A stretch of DNA of 53,067 bases from Gammaproteobacteria bacterium (GCA_012728315.1 JAAYFI010000070.1:1-53067), one strand, 5' to 3'. Shown: positions 28,174 to 36,137, numbered from the stretch's first letter. Notes: generated by a model not told the origin, from the sequence alone. Made by a program: numbers and translations.

Positions 28174-29343
28174 TTATTGAGCTTGCTTGGCAGTGCTGGT
28201 AGCAGGCTCTTGGCTTTCTTTGGAGGACTGCACATTGGTCGCAGGGTAAGGGTCGACACTGATACCCGGCTGCACAAATTGGATGCCTTCGGTGATAAGG
28301 CGGTCGCCGTCTTGTAAGCCTGCAGTCACTAACCAGCGGTCACCGGCAGTGCGCTCAGCGGTTAAATTGCGCGCCTCAACCTTATTCTCCGCATTCACCA
28401 CCATGGCGATAGGCTCGCCTTTGGGGTTGCGAGTAACGCCTTGTTGCGGTGCTAAAATAACTTGGCGTTGTACGCCAGTGACTAAGCTTGCGTGCACGAA
28501 CATGCCCGGCAATAACAATGCATCAGGGTTGGGGAATACAGCGCGTAAAGTGACCGAACCGGTGCTGGCATCCACTGATACTTCAGAGAACTCCAGTGTG
28601 CCTGTATGCGGATAGTCGCTGCCATCTTGTAGCTTTAAGGTCACTTGTGCAGCGGTTTCGCCTGCTTTTTCCAGCTGACCGCTTTCGAGTTCACGGCGTA
28701 AGCGCAATAAGTCAGTGGCAGACTGAGTGACATCAACATAAATAGGATCAAGTTGCTGAATAACGGCCAGTTCTTGGGCTTGACCGTTGCTGACCAAAGC
28801 ACCTTCGCTGACGCTGGAGCGGCCGATACGGCCAGAAATCGGTGCTAATACTCGCGTGTAGCGTTGATCAATTTTAGCGCGTTCCAGTGCCGCTTCTGCG
28901 GCAAGGCGATTGGCCTGTGCATCATCGTATTGCTGACGGCTGACCGCGCGCTCTGCAACCAACACTTTATAGCGCTCAGCCAGTGAGCGTGAGGCGAGGA
29001 GGGTGGCCTCTGCGCTTTTTAAATTAGCTTCATATATAGCCGGATCAATTTGATACAACTGTTGATCGGCTTTGACATCACTGCCTTCTTTAAACAGTCG
29101 TTTTTGAATAATACCGTTGACCTGTGGACGCACTTCAGCAACGCGATAGGCTGCGGTTCTGCCGGGCAGTTCACTGGTTAAAGTATAAGATTGTGTCGAT
29201 AAAGTAACGATGCCTACTTTCGGTGCCGGTTGTTGTTGCTGTTGCTGGCTAGCAGGTTCGTTAGTGTTATCGCAGGCGCTGATCAATAGTGCGCAAGCAA
29301 GAGTTATCGAAACAGCTGTTGCTCTAGATGAAGGGCGGGTCAT
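28174..29343 (-). CDS. RND efflux periplasmic adaptor (MexA/AcrA/TtgA family)
   Basis: This is the membrane-fusion protein joining pump and channel. The ATG at 29343 with AGGA upstream gives 389 aa starting MTRPSSRATAVS; the lipobox ISAC near residue 24 marks an inner-membrane lipoprotein. Adaptor motifs are VRPQVNGIIQKRLFKEGSDV (lipoyl half), the alpha-hairpin, ARVLAPISGRIGRS-type second lipoyl half (RVLAPISGRIG) and the beta-barrel GTLEFSEVSVD. It is first in the operon, with a candidate TetR-type operator about 130 bp upstream and no repressor gene next to it. Confidence 0.95.
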   Translation of the reverse strand: MTRPSSRATAVSITLACALLISACDNTNEPASQQQQQQPAPKVGIVTLSTQSYTLTSELPGRTAAYRVAEVRPQVNGIIQKRLFKEGSDVKADQQLYQIDPAIYEANLKSAEATLLASRSLAERYKVLVAERAVSRQQYDDAQANRLAAEAALERAKIDQRYTRVLAPISGRIGRSSVSEGALVSNGQAQELAVIQQLDPIYVDVTQSATDLLRLRRELESGQLEKAGETAAQVTLKLQDGSDYPHTGTLEFSEVSVDASTGSVTLRAVFPNPDALLLPGMFVHASLVTGVQRQVILAPQQGVTRNPKGEPIAMVVNAENKVEARNLTAERTAGDRWLVTAGLQDGDRLITEGIQFVQPGISVDPYPATNVQSSKESQEPATSTAKQAQ

Positions 29344-29474
29344 AAAGTTATTCCTAATTAGCATCTTTTAGCACTGCACAATAGGCGCACGCAAATACGG
29401 CAGCAGGGAGGGTGCTTAATTATGCACTGTTTTAAAGAGTAAATGCAGTGCGTTTTCATTCGGCCCAATAATAT

Positions 29475-29492
29475 ACATACATTACTGTATGT
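29475..29492. promoter_or_regulatory. Inverted repeat, candidate AcrR/TetR-type operator of the efflux operon
   Basis: ACATACA-TTAC-TGTATGT is a perfect 7-bp inverted repeat. It closely resembles the left half-site (TACATACATT) of the E. coli AcrR operator. It lies in the 240-bp gap between the divergent efflux operon and ybaK, about 130 bp from the adaptor start. Confidence 0.5.
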
Positions 29493-29604
29493 TGGTAAGT
29501 GTTTATTGCTTAGAGTCGCGATTTGCTGGCTGTGTGTCGCGAGATGTTTGGCTTTTAAGGCATAATTACAGCCTATATTTTTGGTGCGATCAGCCAGGTG
29601 AACG

Positions 29605-30081
29605 ATGACTCCAGCGATTAACTTGTTACAGAAACAGCGCATTGCCCATACTGTGCATAGCTATAACCATGATCCGCGATCAGCGTCTTACGGATTGGAA
29701 GCAGCAGAGAAACTGGGTTTGGCGCCTGAGCGTGTTTTTAAGACATTGCTGGCCTGCACAGAAACAGGTGAGCTATTGGTAGCCGTGCTGCCGGTGCACA
29801 CGCAATTAAATTTAAAAGCGTTGGCCAGCCATGCTGGGGTAAAGAAAGCGGAGATGGCTGATCCACAGCAAGCTCAGCGTGCCACAGGGTATTTAGTGGG
29901 GGGGATCAGTGCCCTAGCGCAGAAGAAAAAACTGCGTACGTTTTTAGATCGCAGCGCTGAACAGCTGACTACGCTGCATATCAGTGCCGGGCGGCGTGGC
30001 TTGGAAGTTGAGCTCAGTGCAGCAGATTTATTGCTGTTAACTCAAGGACAGTATGCCGACATTGCCAATTTTGATCGTTAA
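29605..30081 (+). CDS. ybaK: Cys-tRNA(Pro)/Cys-tRNA(Cys) deacylase YbaK
   Basis: YbaK hydrolyses mischarged Cys-tRNA(Pro). The 158-aa protein has the YbaK/ProX-type fold: MTPAINLLQKQRIAHTVHSY at the start, VFKTLLACTETGELLVAVLPV, the catalytic-lysine region LKALASHAGVKKAEMAD, and RATGYLVGGISALAQKKKL near residue 100. The ATG at 29605 is three bases after GTGA-rich leader sequence. It is divergent from the efflux operon and followed by the dnr-type gene. Confidence 0.93.
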   Translation: MTPAINLLQKQRIAHTVHSYNHDPRSASYGLEAAEKLGLAPERVFKTLLACTETGELLVAVLPVHTQLNLKALASHAGVKKAEMADPQQAQRATGYLVGGISALAQKKKLRTFLDRSAEQLTTLHISAGRRGLEVELSAADLLLLTQGQYADIANFDR

Positions 30082-30262
30082 AAAAGCGGGCGCTTGCTGC
30101 TGCTTCTTGTTGTAAATCAAGAAAGGCCGCAGCTCCCTTTAAAGAGCCGTGAAGCATTTGGCATAAGGTATTAAGGTAAGTGCAAATAAGTTGGCATCAG
30201 TCTAGATGTATTCAATCTTTGCCAGTGATGCCCAATATGTATTGACTGACTTGGAGCACTCT

Positions 30263-30949
30263 ATGCTTTTTACGCATCCGGCTGTGGCAACTATATTGCA
30301 GCACCCTTTTTTTAAGAATCTTGCGCAAGCTGAACAAGAGCGACTCATTGCCCAAAGCACCGAGCAAGACTGCGATGCTGGAGAGTTATTGATTCGTCAG
30401 GGTCAGGCCGCGGAGCGCTTTTTCTTAGTGTTAAAAGGACGGGTGAAGCTTTACCGTATTTCTGCCGATGGCCAAGAGAAAGTGGTGGAAATCATTCAGG
30501 CGGGACAAACCTTTGCTGAGGCTGTGATGTTTATGCAGCGCTCGGAATACCCGGTGTGTGCGGAAACTTTAGAAAGGGTGCAGCTGATTAGTTTTCCTAA
30601 TCGTTTAATGCTGACTCTACTACAAGAAAACCCACAAGCCTGCTTGCACTTGCTGGGGCATATGAGTATGCGTCTGCATCAACGTTTAGGCGAGTTAGAA
30701 ACGCTAACCTTACAAAATGCTACGCAGCGTTTTGCCTTGTATCTGATTCAGCAACTGGACGATCGTGCGCAAGAGACTGTGGACATTGAGTTGCCATTGC
30801 CTAAACGATTGATTGCTGCGCGTTTGTCGATGCAACCAGAAACCTTGTCGCGGATTATGGCGCGCTTAAATCAAGACGGTTTAATTGCGATGACAGGGCG
30901 CAATATTCATATTCCGAGTATTGCGCGTTTGTTAGAGCAGTTTGCTTAA
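30263..30949 (+). CDS. dnr: CRP/FNR-family regulator, DNR type
   Basis: DNR regulators sense nitric oxide through haem and activate denitrification genes at FNR-like TTGAT-N4-ATCAA sites. The 228-aa form (ATG at 30263, GGAG six bases upstream) matches the DNR length. It has a cyclic-nucleotide-type beta-roll (ERFFLVLKGRVKLYRIS, GQTFAEAVMFM), the long dimer helix (RLHQRLGELETLTLQNAT) and an HTH whose recognition helix PETLSRIM has the E--SR residues of FNR-type specificity. It lacks the N-terminal cysteine cluster of ANR/FNR, so it should not sense oxygen through an iron-sulfur cluster. The anaerobic ribonucleotide reductase genes lie next to it. Confidence 0.85.
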   Translation: MLFTHPAVATILQHPFFKNLAQAEQERLIAQSTEQDCDAGELLIRQGQAAERFFLVLKGRVKLYRISADGQEKVVEIIQAGQTFAEAVMFMQRSEYPVCAETLERVQLISFPNRLMLTLLQENPQACLHLLGHMSMRLHQRLGELETLTLQNATQRFALYLIQQLDDRAQETVDIELPLPKRLIAARLSMQPETLSRIMARLNQDGLIAMTGRNIHIPSIARLLEQFA

Positions 30950-30998
30950 CAGCTGCTGCGTGCTCAATGGCAGTTGCGCTGCATGGGTTGATTAGAGG

Positions 30999-31697
30999 CT
31001 AGTTGTGGCGGCGCATAAAAGTGTTGAATAGTTGACTGATGTCTTGCCACAGCGCAGCGCTGCCTAAATTGGCGCTGCGCTCTGCCAGTTGCTCGTCCAG
31101 CATGCTTTGCGTGCGCACATGTTGCACAACAAAGTGCGCCACACCTACGGCGCTTAAACGACGGGCCAGTTCCAGTAAACGCTGTGGGTCAATCAAATCC
31201 CAATGCACGGTCGTGCGGCACTCATACTTAACGCCACTGGCCAGCAGTAATTCTAAGCACTGCCAGTTGGCTTGGCCGCTGCCGGATACGCCAGTAATCA
31301 ACTGGGTGTCTTCCACTAAGGCTTTGACATCAAAGCCGACCCAGTCGCAATAAGGTAGCACTCGTTGCAGTGCTTTAGGGTTAATCCCCGCCGTATGTAA
31401 GCCGACTTTAAAACCCAGTTTTTTGACTTCTTGCATTGCCGCTTTAAGGCCGTGCTGTAAGGTGGCTTCACCGCCGCTAAACACCACGGCTTCAAGCAAG
31501 CCTTGGCGGCGTTGCAAAAACTCTAAAATAGAGTCCCAGCTGTGCATCTGTTGCGCACGTGTTGGAATTAAGTCTGGGTTATGGCAATAGCGACAGCGCC
31601 ACGCGCAACCTTGGCAAAACACCACGCATGACAAATGTTCGGGAAAGTCTAAAGTGGTCAGGGGCACGAAGCCCCCAACTCTGAGTTGCTCAGCCAT
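30999..31697 (-). CDS. nrdG: Anaerobic ribonucleotide reductase activase (radical SAM)
   Basis: NrdG is a radical-SAM enzyme that places the glycyl radical on NrdD. The 232-aa protein has the CX3CX2C cluster motif in CQGCAWRCRYCHNP (Cys31, Cys35, Cys38), GGEATLQ for SAM binding, and the short NrdG-type length. Its ATG lies two bases after the stop of the glycyl-radical ORF (31700-31867), indicating translational coupling. It is the last gene of the nrdD unit and converges with dnr. Confidence 0.95.
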   Translation of the reverse strand: MAEQLRVGGFVPLTTLDFPEHLSCVVFCQGCAWRCRYCHNPDLIPTRAQQMHSWDSILEFLQRRQGLLEAVVFSGGEATLQHGLKAAMQEVKKLGFKVGLHTAGINPKALQRVLPYCDWVGFDVKALVEDTQLITGVSGSGQANWQCLELLLASGVKYECRTTVHWDLIDPQRLLELARRLSAVGVAHFVVQHVRTQSMLDEQLAERSANLGSAALWQDISQLFNTFMRRHN

Positions 31698-31699
31698 TC

Positions 31700-31867
31700 T
31701 TATGCGGACTGACGCTGGGTTGGCTGCTCATTAAAATGCATGCGCTCACGGTGTTCAGATTGCTTGCCTAGGTTGAAAGCGCTGACTGGACGATGCTAGC
31801 CCATCACACGGGTCCAGACTTCACAGCGTTGACGTTGTTCTTGCGGCAGTTGATTTACAGTTTGCAT
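31700..31867 (-). pseudogene. Separate glycyl-radical segment of class III RNR, interrupted by an in-frame TAG
   Basis: A 55-codon frame with a good start (AAAGGAAAG before the ATG at 31867) reads MQTVNQLPQEQRQRCEVWT then RVMG, a TAG at 31796-31798, then HRPVSAFNLGKQSEHRERMH to a TAA at 31700-31702. CEV-TRV-GY-RPV-GKQ-E--R is the C-terminal glycyl-radical motif of NrdD, with the radical Gly at residue 23 and Tyr expected where TAG stands. The main NrdD chain ends before this motif. A single base change explains the stop. It may be a nonsense mutation, a sequencing error or a read-through site. Confidence 0.8.
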
Positions 31868-31948
31868 AGGTCTTTCCTTTTAGTTTGATGCAGGGCATCG
31901 GATCAACGCGCTGCTATATAAGTGGCGCGCTGGTTTGCTCAAGTGGTC

Positions 31949-33973
31949 TTAATGGACGGCCTTGAGGTGTTGAGCACGCTGCTGTTCTTGCAGCAGCGCT
32001 TCGTCACATTTCGGGCAGAACTCATGCTCACCCGATAAATAACCGTGCACTGGGCAGATGGAGAAGGTTGGGGTAATGGTTAGATAAGGCAGACGAAAGC
32101 GCCCTAAGGCATTACGCACCAGCTTTTTACAGGCTTCAGCAGAAGAAATTTGTTCTGACATATACAGGTGCAGCACCGTACCGCCGGTGTATTTGCATTG
32201 CAGTTCGTCCTGCAGTTCTAGCGCTTCAAAAGCATCATCGGTAAAGCCTACGGGCAACTGCGATGAGTTGGTGTAGTAGGGCGCATCGAAGCTGCCGGCT
32301 TGCAGAATATCGGCAAAGCGTTTTTGGTCTTCTTTAGCAAAACGGTAGGTGGTGCCTTCTGCTGGCGTGGCTTCCAGATTGTAGAGGTTGCCAGTTTCTT
32401 CTTGGAAAACGACTAAGCGCTCACGAATATGATCGAGCATTTCCAGCGCCATTGTGCGTCCGTTAGCGGTGTGCATGCCCTCGGTATCACCTGTGTAATT
32501 GCGCAGCATTTCATGCAGGCCATTCACGCCAATGGTAGAGAAATGGTTACGCAGCGTACCTAAATAGCGTTTGCTGTACGGGTAAAGACCTGCGTCCATG
32601 TGGTGCTGAATCACTTTGCGCTTCACTTCCAAGCTGTCTTTGGCCATTTCCAATAGATTATCGAGACGGCGATACAGACCAATCGGGTTGTTTTTATACA
32701 GATAACCTAAGCGTGCGCAGTTGATGGTGACTACGCCCAGTGAACCGGTTTGTTCCGCCGAACCAAACAAACCGCCACCACGTTTGAGCAGTTCACGCAC
32801 GTCCAACTGCAAACGGCAGCACATCGAACGGACTTGGTTGGGCTCCAATTCTGAGTTCAAGAAGTTCTGAAAGTAGGGCAAGCCATAGCGTGCGGTCATT
32901 TCAAACAAGCGGTTGGCGTTCTCGCTATCCCAAGGGAAGTCATGGGTGATGTTGTAGGTTGGGATTGGGAAGGTGAAAACGCGGCCTAAGCCATCACCGG
33001 CCTGCATCACTTCGATGTAGGCTTGGTTGATCATCGCCATTTCTTCTTGCAGATCACCATAGGCGAAAGGCATTTCTACGCCGCCGATGTAGGGGATTTG
33101 CTCGCGTAAATCCTCTGGGCAGACCCAGTCAAAGGTCAGGTTAGTAAAAGGTGTTTGCGTGCCCCAGCGTGAAGGCACGTTGAGGTTGTAAATAAACTCT
33201 TGAATGTCTTGACGCACTTGCGCGTAGCTGAGCTGATCTTTACGGATAAAGGGTGCCAGATAAGTATCAAAAGAGCTAAAGGCTTGCGCACCGGCCCATT
33301 CGTTTTGCAAGGTGCCAAGAAAGTTGACCATTTGCCCTAGCGCGCTGGAAAGGTGCTTCGGTGGCCCTGCTTCAACGCGGCCGGGAATTCCGTTAAAGCC
33401 TTCATTGAGTAAGGTGCGCAGTGACCAGCCGGCGCAGTAGCCAGCGAGCATATCGAGATCATGGATATGCAGATCACCTTCACGGTGCGCTTCGCCAATT
33501 TCAGGGCTGTAGACTTCATTGAGCCAATAGTTGGCGGTGACCTTGCCGGACACATTAAGAATTAAACCGCCCAGTGAATAACCTTGGTTAGCATTGGCGC
33601 GCACACGCCAGTCTTCACGGGATAAGTACTCATTCATGGATGAAGCAACATCAACTAAGGATTTGCGATCACGGCGCAAGCGTGAATGTTGTTCGCGGTA
33701 AACAATGTAAGCGCGGGCAGTGCGGAAATGCCCAGCGGCCATGAGCGTGGTTTCGACACAGTCTTGGATGTCTTCAACATTGAGTGCGTTGTGTGCCGAT
33801 AAACTGTGCAGTACCTGTTCGCAGAGCTTGGCGGCAGCTGCTGGAGTAAATTCGCCGGTCGCGCGTCCTGCTGCAGTAATCGCATGCAAGATTTTTTGCG
33901 CATCAAAAGGGTCGTAACTTTGATCACGTTTGCGAAGCTGGCGGGTGCTGGGTACTGCGGACAAGATCGGCAT
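31949..33973 (-). CDS. nrdD: Anaerobic (class III) ribonucleoside-triphosphate reductase, large part
   Basis: NrdD makes deoxynucleotides without oxygen. The 674-aa chain has an N-terminal ATP-cone (LRKRDQSYDPFDAQKILHAI), the ten-stranded catalytic barrel with the active-site region SMCCRLQLD, and a C-terminal zinc module ICPVHGYLSGEHEFCPKC. It stops 17 residues later (LLQEQQRAQHLKAVH), without the glycyl-radical motif that ends ordinary NrdD chains; that motif is in the next ORF 81 bp downstream. AGAGG precedes the ATG. Candidate NrdR and ANR/DNR sites lie upstream. Confidence 0.95.
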   Translation of the reverse strand: MPILSAVPSTRQLRKRDQSYDPFDAQKILHAITAAGRATGEFTPAAAAKLCEQVLHSLSAHNALNVEDIQDCVETTLMAAGHFRTARAYIVYREQHSRLRRDRKSLVDVASSMNEYLSREDWRVRANANQGYSLGGLILNVSGKVTANYWLNEVYSPEIGEAHREGDLHIHDLDMLAGYCAGWSLRTLLNEGFNGIPGRVEAGPPKHLSSALGQMVNFLGTLQNEWAGAQAFSSFDTYLAPFIRKDQLSYAQVRQDIQEFIYNLNVPSRWGTQTPFTNLTFDWVCPEDLREQIPYIGGVEMPFAYGDLQEEMAMINQAYIEVMQAGDGLGRVFTFPIPTYNITHDFPWDSENANRLFEMTARYGLPYFQNFLNSELEPNQVRSMCCRLQLDVRELLKRGGGLFGSAEQTGSLGVVTINCARLGYLYKNNPIGLYRRLDNLLEMAKDSLEVKRKVIQHHMDAGLYPYSKRYLGTLRNHFSTIGVNGLHEMLRNYTGDTEGMHTANGRTMALEMLDHIRERLVVFQEETGNLYNLEATPAEGTTYRFAKEDQKRFADILQAGSFDAPYYTNSSQLPVGFTDDAFEALELQDELQCKYTGGTVLHLYMSEQISSAEACKKLVRNALGRFRLPYLTITPTFSICPVHGYLSGEHEFCPKCDEALLQEQQRAQHLKAVH

Positions 33974-33988
33974 AACAAACCTCTAAAT

Positions 33989-34034
33989 ACATTATGTAGT
34001 GTTTATATGTATCTATAGACACAAGATGTAGTGA
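33989..34034 (-). promoter_or_regulatory. Two candidate NrdR boxes upstream of nrdD
   Basis: Read on the minus strand, ACACTACATAATGT (34002-33989) matches the NrdR-box pattern ACACWATATATWGT at 12 of 14 positions, and TCACTACATCTTGT (34034-34021) at 11. They are 32 bp apart start to start, three helical turns, as NrdR box pairs usually are. A -10-like TATAAA (34007-34002) lies between and overlaps them, fitting repression. Confidence 0.55.
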
Positions 34035-34062
34035 AGGGTACGCCGTGTGAGTGAGAGTTAAA

Positions 34063-34076
34063 TTGATGACGGTCAA
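34063..34076. promoter_or_regulatory. Candidate ANR/DNR (FNR-type) box upstream of nrdD
   Basis: TTGAT-GACG-GTCAA matches TTGAT-N4-ATCAA at nine of ten positions. It lies about 90 bp upstream of the nrdD ATG and about 74 bp before the start point implied by the -10 at 34002-34007, near a class I activator position. A DNR-type regulator is encoded 3 kb away. Confidence 0.6.
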
Positions 34077-34161
34077 GTTGAAGAGGATATCCAATCCACA
34101 GCCTTAACAGTCTGTATTGGATAAAGCACAAGTGTCGGCAGAAGAAGTAAGGCTCAGCTGA

Positions 34162-34298
34162 GGCCTGTTGGAGCGCTGCAGTGCGTGTGGTGTCACGCAC
34201 GACCGCGATGTCAATGCAGCACAAAATATTCTCGCGGTCGGGCATGGCCGTCTGGCAGTAGGAATCACCGTCTCTTTAGGGCGGTAAGGATGTCAAAG
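34162..34298 (+). pseudogene. 3' remnant of an IS200/IS605-type tnpB plus element right end
   Basis: After an in-frame TGA (34159-34161) the frame reads GLLERCSACGVTHDRDVN, then AAQNILAVGHGRLAVGIT and VSLGR to a TAA at 34285. CSACG and HDRDVNAAQNI are the second half of the TnpB zinc finger and the RuvC-III Asp motif. The rest of TnpB (more than 300 residues) and any tnpA are absent. In full elements the same DNA encodes the scaffold end of the guide (omega/reRNA); 34232-34298 also matches 19800-19860. It lies between nrdD and the orphan ATPase. Confidence 0.8.
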
Positions 34299-34303
34299 CT
34301 GTG

Positions 34304-34331
34304 GCTTAGCCTGCAGAGTAGCAGGCTAAGC
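34304..34331. terminator. Perfect 11-bp hairpin between the tnpB relic and the ATPase gene
   Basis: GCTTAGCCTGC (34304-34314) and GCAGGCTAAGC (34321-34331) pair perfectly with loop AGAGTA. It lies just beyond the end of the minus-strand ATPase gene and could terminate it, although no long T-run follows on that strand. Confidence 0.5.
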
Positions 34332-34337
34332 GGAGCA

Positions 34338-35450
34338 TCAGCTTGCGGAGCTGTAGCGACGCACACCGGTCATGGGTAAGCTGCTGTGCGCTGCAACAGT
34401 GCCCGGTGTGGCAAATGCCACAAGGTGGTCAGCTGCAACCGCAATACCAACGTTCTCGCCAAGAAAATGGTCGATATGGCTGGTAAAAATAGCTTCCAAC
34501 TGATTGCCCGTGGGCAGTTCGAGGCGATATAAAGTTGCCGCACCTAAAAAGGTTTTGCCAATAATAATTGCGCGCAGCGGGCTTTCGGGTGAGTCAATAA
34601 TATCATCCGGGCGCAGCAATACATCCACAGTACTGCCCGCGGGCCAGTTGTAGGCGCGGTTGCCACGAATCACTCCCAGCTCGGTTTGCACGCTGTCATG
34701 GGTCAGCATTTGTCCACGAATAAAATAACCTTGGCCAACAAAACTGGCGACAAAGGGAGTTAGAGGTTCGTGGTATAGATTAAAAGGTGAGTCCCACTGT
34801 TCAAGGCGACCTTTATTAAAGACGCCAATATTATCGCTCATGGCAAAGGCTTCTTCTTGATCATGGGTGACCAATATGGCGCTGATACCACGGTATTTAA
34901 GAATCTCCCGTACTTCTTGACTTAAGCGGCGGCGTAATTCGCCATCAAGGTTGGAGAAGGGTTCGTCTAATAGCAGTAGACGAGGCTCAGGTGCTAAAGC
35001 GCGTGCTAAAGCTACACGCTGTTGCTGGCCGCCGGATAACTCATGGGGGTAACGCTTGCCGAGTGAGTCAAGCTTCACCAGTTCCAGTAATTCTTGGGTG
35101 ATGCGCTCAGCATTGGGATGTTTACGAATGCCGAAGGCAATGTTCTTTTCAACGCTGAGGTGCGGAAACAGCGCGTAGTCTTGGAAGACCATGCCAATGC
35201 GGCGTTTTTCTGGCGCTAAAGTAAAATTCGGACGAGAAATAACCTCACCCGCGAGACTGATTGAGCCTTTAATAATGGGCTCAAAGCCAGCAATGGCGCG
35301 CAGGGTTGTAGTTTTTCCACAGCCAGAGGGGCCAAGCAAGCAACCGATATCTCCACTCTTGAGGTGCAGGTTCAACTCTTGAACAATCGTTTGATTTTGA
35401 TAGCCACAACTTAAATTGGTGAGGCTTAATAAGGGGCCTTGTTTATCCAT
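34338..35450 (-). CDS. ABC transporter ATP-binding protein, FbpC/PotA type
   Basis: The 370-aa protein has the CUT1/ferric/polyamine-type ATPase layout: Walker A GPSGCGKTTTLR (about 39-50), Q-loop VFQDYALFPHL, signature LSGGQQQRVALARAL, Walker B LLLLDEPFSNLD, and a C-terminal TOBE region (about 240-370). RRIGMVFQDYALFPHLSVEKN is typical of FbpC-like iron ATPases. No permease or binding-protein gene is adjacent, so it must pair with subunits elsewhere or be an orphan. The substrate (ferric iron, polyamine or other) cannot be settled from this sequence. Confidence 0.88.
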   Translation of the reverse strand: MDKQGPLLSLTNLSCGYQNQTIVQELNLHLKSGDIGCLLGPSGCGKTTTLRAIAGFEPIIKGSISLAGEVISRPNFTLAPEKRRIGMVFQDYALFPHLSVEKNIAFGIRKHPNAERITQELLELVKLDSLGKRYPHELSGGQQQRVALARALAPEPRLLLLDEPFSNLDGELRRRLSQEVREILKYRGISAILVTHDQEEAFAMSDNIGVFNKGRLEQWDSPFNLYHEPLTPFVASFVGQGYFIRGQMLTHDSVQTELGVIRGNRAYNWPAGSTVDVLLRPDDIIDSPESPLRAIIIGKTFLGAATLYRLELPTGNQLEAIFTSHIDHFLGENVGIAVAADHLVAFATPGTVAAHSSLPMTGVRRYSSAS

Positions 35451-35810
35451 GCTGATAAGGTACCGAGGAGATTAAAAATTCCAAGCAAAGGTGTCAGCAA
35501 TTCTATGTGAAGACTGACGCAGCGTGGCGCTCAACAAAAAATAAAGCCAGTGCCGCTCAATGAGATTGGGATTGAATCTTATAAGGTCAGGGGATGTTGT
35601 GCAAACGCTCCTGTGCAGGTTAGAGCGTGGCGTATGTGTTTGGCACAGGTTTTTGCGTGGTTATCTATGTGTAATTGCCATCATAAAAACAAATAGCTTG
35701 ATTTTAGTTAATCTAAAGCAGAGCACAGCGCTGGGTTTTAAGCTAGAATGCGCACCAGGTGCTCACAACCCGTATGAGCTTAAAGCATTCAATTTATGTC
35801 GAGGTGAATT
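35451..35810. other. Gene-free gap between the divergent ATPase gene and grxD
   Basis: About 360 bp with no convincing coding frame; an open frame that begins at 35560 runs into grxD in another phase and has no family features. It should hold both promoters; TAGAAT at 35744-35749 is a possible -10 for grxD without a good -35. I see no clear Fur box. Confidence 0.5.
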
Positions 35811-36137
35811 GTGGATATCATCGAAACAATTAAAGAGCAGATCGCTAGCAACCCGATTCTGCTGTACATGAAAGGCTCTCCAAACGCGCCGCAGTGTGGT
35901 TTCTCACAGCGCGCGACCCAAGCTTTGATGGCTTGTGGCGAAAAATTTGCTTATGTTGATATTCTTGCAAATCCAGACATTCGCGCAAATCTTCCGGCGT
36001 ATGCCAACTGGCCAACTTTCCCGCAGTTGTGGGTTAATGGTGAGCTGGTCGGTGGTTGCGACATTATCACTGAGATGCATGAAAGCGGTGAGTTGCAAAC
36101 CTTAATTAAAGCTGCAGCCGCTAAAGCAGAAGCATAA
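35811..36137 (+). CDS. grxD: Monothiol glutaredoxin (Grx4 type)
   Basis: GrxD binds and delivers [2Fe-2S] clusters, often with BolA. The 108-aa protein has the monothiol active site QCGFSQRA (CGFS), the WPTFPQLWVNGELVGGCDII glutathione-binding region, and the standard length. It uses a GTG start at 35811 after GAGG. A strong terminator follows, and the next gene, leuA, converges on it. Confidence 0.97.
   Translation: MDIIETIKEQIASNPILLYMKGSPNAPQCGFSQRATQALMACGEKFAYVDILANPDIRANLPAYANWPTFPQLWVNGELVGGCDIITEMHESGELQTLIKAAAAKAEA

Noticed and set aside
23049..34384. A shared 15-base word (CATGGGTAAGCTGCT) at 23049 and 34369
   Set aside because: One exact 15-mer match is about what chance gives in 53 kb, and the second copy lies in the ATPase coding sequence.
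35560..35871. A 103-codon plus-strand frame upstream of and overlapping grxD
   Set aside because: It overlaps grxD in another phase, has no recognisable motif and no good ribosome site.
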